A stretch of 64,000 nucleotides of DNA. It comes from Diphasiastrum complanatum (Eukaryota; Streptophyta; Lycopodiopsida; Lycopodiales; Lycopodiaceae). This document shows positions 57,252 to 64,000 of the stretch, in pieces. Below the pieces are notes generated by a model. That model searched no databases and had not been told where the DNA came from. It was given only the letters and a program-made list of their open reading frames with translations. The position numbers and the translations under genes were made by a program. The stretch spans positions 38,278,036 through 38,342,035 of the forward strand of contig CM055106.1 in the NCBI GenBank assembly GCA_029204225.1, written 5' to 3'. The first letter of the stretch is position 1. The number at the start of each line of letters is the position of its first letter.

Positions 57252-57516
57252 TCCAAGCAGCATCTCTAATGTGAGGTATTATCATGTTTTTAACAGACAA
57301 GTTGATGATATGATGTGCTTTTCTCCTCCGCCTCTGATACTCTCTCAACTCCCACTCTGTAGTAGGAGGTATCTCAACACCTGTGACGATCTCCCAATAT
57401 TCTCGATCTTGGAGAATATTCTACATCTTGAACTACCATATGCTGTAGTTTGTTCCATCTAGCTTGCTAGACTCCGGCAACACAACATTGTTCAACCCTG
57501 CCATAATATTGATCAT
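57252..57516 (-). pseudogene. Older copia gag, target of the family B insertion
   Basis: The minus strand from the ATG at 57514-57516 (or the in-frame one at 57502-57504) reads KLDGTNYSIW, stop, FKM, stop, NILQDREYWEIVTGVEIPPT and KAHHIINLSVKNMIIP. This is the gag N-terminus of a copia element closely related in sequence to family B gag. Two TAG stops replace Lys codons. The family B insertion lies about 85 codons into this gag. Confidence 0.75.
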
Positions 57517-58181
57517 GGAAGGTAAACTCTCAAAAGTCAATTGTTACGTCCACGTCTTGTGCATAGAATTCAGCATGATCCTAGACTTAAATACACGGTA
57601 CTCCAATACTCGAGATTATTGGTTATGCCTCGTCATTCCGAACAAGGCCAGAAATAAAATCGATAACCTTGTGAGGACCCAGTCACTCATCTTATGACGT
57701 GTGGAGCTATTGCATGGGTTAAGACGAGTATTGGCACGGTGCAGAGTATCAATTGTAATGACTTGCATGTATGGGAATACTGTATGCTTGCAAGGGCACA
57801 CGCACCAGTAAAGCAGGGGCTATTTCATCTAGGCGAAACTCGCCCTACTCTCAATCCTCTCTCTACACTTGCATCCTATCCTATGGCATGGAGGTGATGA
57901 TATTGGAGATTGATCAATAGCTTCTACATGGTTGGTTGGTTTGGCTCCACTGTTACTCCTTTGTGTATCTTGTAAATAGGACCTTGGAAGTGCTTCTCCT
58001 TACATCAACCATGCAAGCTGAAGATGAGTCAACCAAGTTTGTTGGTGGTGGTGTTCTTTGCGATGAATATCTCTTTATGGATTGGCAAGCCAGGAAGAAT
58101 GGTTAATGGACAGCAGAGTGTCTTCACAGATGATACCTCGAAAGAAACTGCTCGTCCTTTTTCCAAGATAACTATCATAAA
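57517..58181. other. Leader of the older copia element and spacer
   Basis: Upstream of the gag on the minus strand; no LTR end or PBS was recognised. A 32-codon plus-strand open stretch at about 58013 is too short to call. The last five bases, ATAAA, adjoin the family A LTR. Confidence 0.3.
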
Positions 58182-58673
58182 TGTCGCGGAAGCTTTTTTC
58201 CTTGTTTCATGTTCGTCCTCTCTTCTGATTCGCGAACAATTTTCTGTCTTTGAATTTTCTTTTCGTGCGGAAGCTCTTACGGGATCCCAGACACTCGACT
58301 ACGCATCACAGAACATGTTTTATTCTAGCAATCAAGAGACACAGCACAAGGCCAAGAGATACACGAAATAGAGCGACTATATTGTCAGTTTGGTTTTAGA
58401 GCGAGATCGTCAGTGTCTCGCTCATTGACGGATTGACTCTCTGCTCTTTCGTTGTGTTCTGCTCGTTGGTAGACTTTCATGCACAGCTATGGTATTTTGC
58501 TTTCTTACTCTATTCGCTACGTCTCTCTCTGTTTCTTACAGATCTCTGTATTCACTATCTCTCTTCTTTTTCTCTTCTTTATTTATGATCCAGAGAGGAT
58601 CGTTTATACCTCCACTGTGTGGAGTTTACAAGATAGCTAAACGTAGAATTACAAGACTAGCTAACGCTAATCA
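58182..58673 (-). repeat. 3' LTR of family A
   Basis: 492 bp. In window order it starts TGTCGCGGAAGC and ends CGCTAATCA. Contains a 13-bp insertion (TGTCAGTTTGGTT-like) relative to the other LTR. Confidence 0.88.
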
Positions 58674-58682
58674 GCTAGTTAG

Positions 58683-59361
58683 TTAGTCTCCATCGTTGCT
58701 ATTCGTTTCAGCTGGGCATGAAGCCCGCTGCCAGCTGGCAGCGTGAAGGATTTCTCTTCGTTTATTTTCGTTCTTTTCATTGTTTTTGTTTTGCGTCCCT
58801 TTTGCAGTTTGCGGTCCTGGAGGTGTGTTTACGATTCGCGATTGATTCTCGAATTGTTCGTGCTTCGAGTCAAAGACACGTTGACTGTCGCAAATTGTTC
58901 TCGTTCGACCTTCGTGTCTTGTTCGTGCTGCGACAAAGTTGCAAGAGTTCACCATTTCCGACACTCGCTCTTGAACCTTGCAGCTTTGTTCGTTCAATCC
59001 AATTGCCTCTCTTTGCTTGGTAAAGAGTGGCTGGTCGAGCGGTTTCGTGAGGAGATATGCAATCATACTTTCTGATTTTATGAACTGGACCTGCAGCTCT
59101 CCTTTTGAGATCAAATCTCGAATGTGATGGTGCTTCAGAGGAATGTGCTTCGTCTTTGAATGGAAGACAGGATCCTGGGACATATATCCAGCTGATTGCA
59201 GCTCCGCACGCTATTGTACATCCTCCAGTAATGGACTTGTTGTCATCCTTGCAGCTTGCCCAGCTCGCATCACTGTAGTGATGCAGCTCGAATCCTTTCT
59301 CCTCGTTTCTAGCTCTGTAGGTTAATCCAATATTCTGAGTACCCTTCAGATACTGTAGGAT
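58683..59361 (-). pseudogene. Family A RNase H, internally deleted, with C-terminal extension
   Basis: RNase H starts normally (YSDASWA, GGCTIACGAAISW) and then jumps at about 59190 to SQDPVFHSKTKHIPLKHHHI, skipping about 70 residues that in the related element at 5786-6410 hold the catalytic Glu and next Asp. The two sides are in different frames. After the RNase H end (TKPLDQPLFTKQREAIGLN) the frame continues for about 90 basic residues almost to the LTR (TAA at 58683). This tail also exists at 63303-63567. Confidence 0.85.
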
Positions 59362-60414
59362 TCATTTGGCCATTTGCCAATGTGCTAGACCTGGATTGGA
59401 ACAGAATTGGCTCAATGCGTAAACAGAGAAGGCCAGATCCGGTCTGGTACAAATTGTCAAGTACATCAGACTCCCGATTAAGTTCTGGCAGGGTATACCT
59501 GCCATCTTCTGTTCTTCCTCTTCTGTTTTTGGGCAATCCGATTTCGTGAGCTTGGCTCCAGCTATCATTGGTGTGGCTTTCTCTTTGTAGTCCATCATGT
59601 GGTACTGCTTCAGCACTTTTCTGGCGTATTCTGACTGACTCAAGTGCATTTCGCCATTTGTTCGATCTCTTCTGATCTCCAGCCCTAGACATTTTGTTGC
59701 TTCTCCAAGATCTGTGATTTCGTAGCTTTCAGAAATCTGACTCTTCGTGTCTTTGATCAGCATCAAGGAATTTCCTATCATCAGCGAATCATCCACGAAA
59801 ATGGTCAGTATCACAAAATCCTTTCCTACTCTTTTGATGTAGATATTACAGTCTGGTTGAGTAGAGTTGAAGTCTAGAGACTTCAAAAGACCATCAAGCT
59901 TTTTGTACCAAGCCCGTGATGCCTGTTTTAGACCGTAGATGCATCTCTGTAATCGACAGACATATTGTCTGTTGTCGGGGTCTTCATAGCCTTCAGGTTG
60001 CTTCATGAAGATTTCCTCCTCTAGATCTCCGTGGAGAAAGGCTGTTTTCACGTCAATCTGGTGAATTTCCAGATTGTACTATGTGGCGTATGCAAGGAGT
60101 AGCCTTATGCTTGTCATCTTCACCATGGGCAAATATGTGTCAAAATAGTCGACACCATATCTCTGCATGTAGCCCTTTGCGACAAGCCTTGCTTTGTAGC
60201 GGCCAATAGTGCCATCTGATTTTAGCTTTTTCTTGTACACCCACTTGCAGTTGACTATTTTCCTGTTTTTTGGCAGTGGCTCTAATGTCCATGCCTCGTT
60301 TTGCCTCATTGACTCGATCTCCTTTGACATTGCCTGCTTCCAGAATTCTCCCTCTAGACTCTGGATAGCTTCTTGGTAAGCTGTTGGCTCTTCTGTGAAG
60401 CTGCAGTACTTGAA
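59362..60414 (-). pseudogene. Family A reverse transcriptase
   Basis: RT in the same phase as gag, with stops at 60079-60081 (TAG) and 59362 (TGA). Landmarks: WTLEPLPKNRKIVNCKWVYK, GRYKARLVAKGYMQRYGVDY, TAFLHGDLEEEIFMKQPEGY and LYGLKQASRAWYKKLDG (the first residue varies), FVDD at 59788-59799, then LGLEIRRDRTNGEMHLSQSE and the connection LIGSLMYLTICTRPDLAF. The palm Asp pair is intact. FVDD instead of YVDD also occurs in the copy at the window start. Confidence 0.9.
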
Positions 60415-61080
60415 CTACGTGTCTTCACTCCATTGAAGATTGTCAAAATAGCGGTCTGGAGCTCTTCTTTGTCTTGTTGACCTTCGAGGTTCGTTTCGTC
60501 GCTGCTCGAACATTTCTTGTTCGTGGGGTGTGAAGATCTCATGGCCTCTTTCATCTTTCAGTCCAGGGAATGTGGACTCGTCGAACTTCACATCTCTGCT
60601 TGAAACAAACTTCTTCGTGGTTGGATCGTAGAGTCTGTACACATGTGTTCCGTTCGAGTAGCCGACCATGATTGTTTGCTCGGATTTGTCATCGAGCTTG
60701 CTTCTCTTTTCCTTTGGAATGTGCTTGTATGCTACACATCCAAACACTCGTACGTATGACAGATCAGGTTTTCTGCCTGTCCACATTTCGTATGGTCTTT
60801 TGTTCTCCAGCGTTGTCGTTGTAGATCTGTTCTGCAGGTGTACAGCTGCAGCTATTGCCTCGGCCCAAAATTGACCTGGCAATTGAGCCTGTGCCATCAT
60901 GCATCTGGCTCCTTCGACTAGCGTTCTGTTTTTTCTTTCTGCCACACCGTTGTATTCTGGTGTGTATGCAGGAGTGAACTGGTGTTCGATCCCTTGTTCT
61001 TCGCAGAATCTTGAGAATTCTATGCTTTTGTCTTCACCTCCATTGTCAAATCTAAGGATCTGTATCTTTTTCGAGGTGTG
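60415..61080 (-). pseudogene. Family A integrase C-terminal two thirds
   Basis: Directly continues the gag-protease frame after a TGA at 61081-61083. It carries the second Asp in ILRFDNGGED and the Glu in NGVAERKNRT, then VFGCVAYKHIPKEKRSKL and VGYSNGTHVYRLYD, and a spacer. It ends at TAG 60415-60417, a stop found at the same codon in the copy at 446-448. Catalytic residues are complete. Confidence 0.9.
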
Positions 61081-62748
61081 TCACTCTGCGAATGCCACAA
61101 ACTTCTTGAAAGAATCAAATACATCGAATTTCTTCTTCAAGTAGTAGATCGTGGTCATTCGGCTGTAATCATCTATGAACGTTAGAAAATATCTTGAACC
61201 TGAGAGCGAATCTGTTTTCGTCGGTCCACACACATCAGAGTGGACGAGCTCAAGAACTTCTTTGGCTCTTCTTCCCTCGTGTGTGAATGGATTCCGATGT
61301 TGCTTGCCTTTCTGACAAGCTTCGCAGAACTTAGCCTCTGGCCTTGAAATCTTGAGACCTGTGACAATGTCCTTTCTGCTCATGTCATACAGGCTCCGCA
61401 TGTTCAGATGATACATTCTTCTATGCCAGAGCTGATCTTCGTTTTCTGAAGCATTTAATATGCTTTCAGAGTTGCTGATTATTTTGGCCTGGTAGAGATT
61501 TCCTTCTCTGCATCCGACCGTCAGCAACTTGTTTGTCGTCTTCTCGATCATACGGCAAGTGTTGCAGTCGAACAAAACTCGAATGCCTAGATCTGCCATC
61601 TTGGAGACAGATAGCAGCTCCTTTCTAAGTGAGGGCACATAGAGTGCTCCTGGCAGCTCTGCTTGGCCATACAGTGTTCGTAGCTGTAGAGAGCCGATGC
61701 CTTTGACATCGTGTCTGCTTCCATCGCCTAGAATCACTGCTCTGTCGTTTTCGAGTTCGCGAAAGTTGATCAAGATCTTCTTGTTGCAGGTTATGTGAGA
61801 TGTTGCTCCTGAATCGATGACTACATCGTAGTTGTGTTCAGAGTAGCTTGTCGAAGCTTCGTCGAGTATCATGAAAGCTTCGTCACCTCTTTCAGCATCC
61901 TTTGATGACTCTGCAACGTTTGCCTTTTCAGCTTTGTTTTTCCTTTTTGAGTTGAATCTGCAGTCATATGCAGAATGCCCTTTCTTCTTGCAGTGCATGC
62001 AAGGTATTGTTGGATTGAACCAGCATTTGTTGGTCGTATGGCCTGGTTTGTGGCAGTGATCGCAGGAAGAAGATTGTTGATTCGAGGACTTCGTCTTCTC
62101 GAATCTTGGCTTGTTTTTGTTCTTCTTCTTTCCTTTCGTGAAGAGAGCCTTCTCTTGATCACTGCTTCCCTCTCCTTCGTCTCTCATCAGTCTCTCATCA
62201 GCGACAAGACTGACTGCTTTGTCGAATGTCATATCTGGTAGACTCAGTATGAGCATTCTCAGCAGCTGATAGGACGTCGGTAGAGATTTCATGAAGTACA
62301 TTAGCTGTTGTGGTGCTGGGACCTGGTGCTCCTGTCCTGATGCAGCGAGTTGAGCGAAGATCGTTCTGATCTTCTCAACGTGCTGATCTAACTGGTTGTC
62401 ATCCCACCGTATGGATTGCAGCTGATTGTGAAGGTGCATGACTGAAGCTGCAGTCCTCACTTCATACTTCTGCTTTAATCTTTCCCACGCTGCATGGCTG
62501 CTTTCGCAGTCTTCAATCTGCATGAGTAGATCTTCATTTATGGACAAAACGATGATCGCCATTGCGCGCTCATCCTTTCTGATCCATTCAACTCTCCTCG
62601 GGTCTCCCTCTGGAGGCTGCACCTCTGAGAGCTCGGTCACCAACCAGATGCCTTCGCCCTTCAAGAGTGTTTTGATTTTGAATTTCCAGATTCTGTAATT
62701 TGCACCATCAAGACTGATTGCTACTCTGGTCTGGATTGTCGTAGCCAT
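61081..62748 (-). CDS. Family A gag-protease-integrase N-terminus (555 codons)
   Basis: Starts at the ATG 54 bases after the PBS (MATTIQTRVAISLDGANYR). Gag carries the UBN2-type domain (IWKFKIKTLLKGEGIW, AWERLKQKYEVRTAASVMHL). Two zinc knuckles follow, CDHCHKPGHTTNKC and CMHCKKKGHSAYDC, both CX2CX4HX4C. The protease has VIDSGATSHIT, and the GAG-pre-integrase zinc site has LWHRRMYHL and FCEACQKGK. Integrase begins ELVHSDVCGPT with the first catalytic Asp. The frame is open until TGA at 61081-61083, one codon change away from continuing. It is the longest intact retroelement frame here and could make gag and protease. Confidence 0.92.
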   Translation of the reverse strand: MATTIQTRVAISLDGANYRIWKFKIKTLLKGEGIWLVTELSEVQPPEGDPRRVEWIRKDERAMAIIVLSINEDLLMQIEDCESSHAAWERLKQKYEVRTAASVMHLHNQLQSIRWDDNQLDQHVEKIRTIFAQLAASGQEHQVPAPQQLMYFMKSLPTSYQLLRMLILSLPDMTFDKAVSLVADERLMRDEGEGSSDQEKALFTKGKKKNKNKPRFEKTKSSNQQSSSCDHCHKPGHTTNKCWFNPTIPCMHCKKKGHSAYDCRFNSKRKNKAEKANVAESSKDAERGDEAFMILDEASTSYSEHNYDVVIDSGATSHITCNKKILINFRELENDRAVILGDGSRHDVKGIGSLQLRTLYGQAELPGALYVPSLRKELLSVSKMADLGIRVLFDCNTCRMIEKTTNKLLTVGCREGNLYQAKIISNSESILNASENEDQLWHRRMYHLNMRSLYDMSRKDIVTGLKISRPEAKFCEACQKGKQHRNPFTHEGRRAKEVLELVHSDVCGPTKTDSLSGSRYFLTFIDDYSRMTTIYYLKKKFDVFDSFKKFVAFAE

Positions 62749-62801
62749 ATTGTGTTGTCTGGAAGAATCACTGCTGGGATATCAGTAGTGATAACCTGTA
62801 A

Positions 62802-62813
62802 GCTCTGATACCA
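62802..62813 (-). other. Primer binding site of family A
   Basis: The minus strand reads TGGTATCAGAGC immediately after the 5' LTR end, a perfect complement of the 12-base 3' end of plant initiator-Met tRNA. Confidence 0.93.
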
Positions 62814-63293
62814 TGTCGCAGAAGCTTTTTTCCTTGTTTCGTGTTCGTCCTCTCTTCTGATTCGCCAACAATTTTCTGTCTTTGAATTTTCTTTTCGTGC
62901 TGAAGCTCTTACAGGATCCCAGACACTCGACTACGCACCACAGAACATGTTTTATTCTAGCAATCAAGAGACACAGCACAAGGCCAAGAGATACACGAAA
63001 TAGAGCGACTATATTTAGAGCGAGATAGTCAGTGTCTCGCTCGTTGGCGGATTGACTCTCTACTCTTTCGCTGTGTTCTGCTCGTTGGCAGACTTTCATG
63101 CACAGCTATGGTATTTTGCTTTCTTACTCTATTCGCTACGTCTCTCTCTGTTTCTTACAGGATCTCTGTATTCACTATCTCTCTTCTTTTTCTCTTCTTT
63201 ATTTATGATCTAGAGAGGATCGTTTATACCTCCACTGTGTGGAGTTTACAAGATAGCTAAACGTAGAATCACAAGACTAGTTAACGCTAATCA
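62814..63293 (-). repeat. 5' LTR of family A, shared with the adjoining copy
   Basis: 480 bp. In window order it starts TGTCGCAGAAGC next to the PBS and ends CGCTAATCA. It serves as 5' LTR of the element to its left and, in sequence, as 3' LTR of the truncated copy to its right. Confidence 0.9.
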
Positions 63294-63567
63294 ACTAGTT
63301 AGTTAGTCTTCGTCGTTGCTATTCGTTTCAGCTGGGCATGAAGCCCGTTGAGCTACCAGCTGGCAGCGTGAAGGATTTCTCTTTGTTTGTTTTCGTTGTT
63401 TTCGTTTTGCGTCCCTTTTACGGTTTGCGGTCCTGGAGGTGTGTTTACGATTCACGAATCGTTCGTGCTTCAAGTCAAAGACATGTTGACTGTCGCAAAT
63501 TGTTCTCGTTCGACCTTCGTGTCTTGTTCGTGCTGCGACAAAGTTGCAGGAGTTCACCATTTCTGAC
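63294..63567 (-). pseudogene. 3' internal end of a second family A copy
   Basis: Matches 58674-58950 in order and orientation. The minus strand reads MVNSCNFVAARTRHEGRTR at one end and CPAETNSND at the other, as in the C-terminal extension after RNase H. The middle is in a shifted frame. Homology stops at about 63567, where plus-strand copia sequence of another family begins. Confidence 0.85.
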
Positions 63568-64000
63568 AATAAAAGATGCTTTGTGTGTTCCTAAGCTAGC
63601 TCAAAATTTTCTTTCAGTTGGAGCAATTACTGATCAAGACATGCTTGTGTGATTCTATAAAGATAAGTGCCTTATCAAAGATATAAAGCGCACAAACAAA
63701 ATCACACAAGTGGCTATAGAGATGAAGGTATATTGTACAAGCTCTCAACTATCCTAGATCAACATGCCTTTTCTACAAAGATGGTTGTTCAAAGTTATTT
63801 GTTGCATAGAATATTTGGGCATTTGCACAAGAATGGAGGAATACTTGCTTAATCATAGTTTCTTGAAGAGCAAAGTTGGTCCCAATTTGTATATCCTTAA
63901 AAAGAATGGAGAAAATTTTTGTTAGCTCTCTATGTAAATGACATAATCATCAAGAGAAGTGAATCAAATCAGGTCATCAAAGTTGAAGAAAGTTTAACTC
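63568..64000 (+). pseudogene. copia fragment joining protease directly to RT
   Basis: The plus strand reads KDALCVPKLAQNFLSVGAIT (end of protease), then in another frame a GAG-pre-integrase-like LLHRIFGHLHKNGG. Integrase is absent: about 60 bases later comes LALYVNDIIIKRSES, an RT palm box with YVND at 63931-63942 instead of YVDD. So integrase and most of RT are deleted and one catalytic Asp is lost. Runs off the right edge. Confidence 0.8.

Larger units (their letters stand above)
58182..63293 (-). mobile_element. Ty1/copia retrotransposon, family A, with two LTRs
   Basis: Minus-strand element of about 5.1 kb: 5' LTR 62814-63293, PBS 62802-62813, one long coding region 62748-58683, and 3' LTR 58182-58673. 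LTRs differ at about 16 positions plus a 13-bp and a 1-bp indel (about 96-97 percent identity by eye). The upstream LTR is followed, in window order, by another copy of the 3' internal region (63294-63567), so no target duplication can be compared. The coding frame is continuous in phase from gag to RT but interrupted by single stops, and part of RNase H is deleted. The fragment at 2-1311 belongs to the same family. Confidence 0.9.

Overview
The window is nuclear DNA of a land plant, dominated by decayed retrotransposons. This is supported by Ty1/copia elements primed by initiator-Met tRNA, Ty3/gypsy gag and pol remnants, long (GA)n/(CT)n microsatellites, a BZR-type transcription factor with a GT-AG intron, and plant-type SLC25A44-like carrier and YrdC sequences. 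The BZR domain (RADINDV, DGTTYR) belongs to the non-canonical, BAM7/BAM8-like branch rather than the BES1/BZR1 core. Together with a Penelope-like reverse transcriptase this is compatible with a large-genome non-seed plant such as a fern or lycophyte, but nothing visible fixes the species. No tRNA, rRNA, CRISPR or bacterial-type operon was recognised.

Layout. 1-16.3 kb: a copia fragment (family A, plus strand) abuts a minus-strand gypsy gag-pol remnant. The gypsy gag is cut by the 3' LTR of a minus-strand copia element whose pol runs to about 8.66 kb. AT-rich sequence follows with a copia gag start, an LTR with PBS at 12.2-13.0 kb, a gypsy integrase tail, a first 25-bp minisatellite array and a gypsy gag. 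16.3-21.5 kb: GT-rich degenerate repeats, a second, inverted array of the same 25-bp minisatellite, then two LTRs of one family placed U3-to-U3. 22-29.6 kb: a gypsy gag remnant, two direct copies of a 1.1-kb repeat each ending in a microsatellite, and between them a Penelope-like RT. 29.6-35.8 kb: AT-rich DNA with several local tandem duplications and no recognised gene.

35.9-37.5 kb holds the only gene that looks intact, a two-exon BZR-type gene on the minus strand with a CT-rich leader and a GC-rich upstream region. 38-45 kb is T-rich low-complexity DNA, more LTR pieces, a copia RT scrap, a foldback element and a GC-rich hairpin. 45.2-49.8 kb is an island of gene pieces on the minus strand: a truncated, frameshifted mitochondrial carrier behind a TATA box and heat-shock-element-like repeats, one well-preserved YrdC/Sua5 exon, and unrecognised exon-like peptides.

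50-64 kb is nested copia. A structurally complete plus-strand element (family B, 51969-57251, both LTRs, PBS, PPT, near-perfect TSD) sits inside the gag of an older minus-strand relative. A minus-strand family A element (58182-63293) is joined through its upstream LTR to the 3' end of another copy, giving an LTR-internal-LTR-internal tandem. All retroelement reading frames seen carry stops, frameshifts, deletions or a lost catalytic residue, so none appears autonomous. No clear new multi-gene system is present. The most unusual signals are the Penelope-like remnant, the heat-shock-like promoter on a truncated carrier, the non-canonical BZR gene, the GC-rich hairpin and the microsatellite-ended repeat family.
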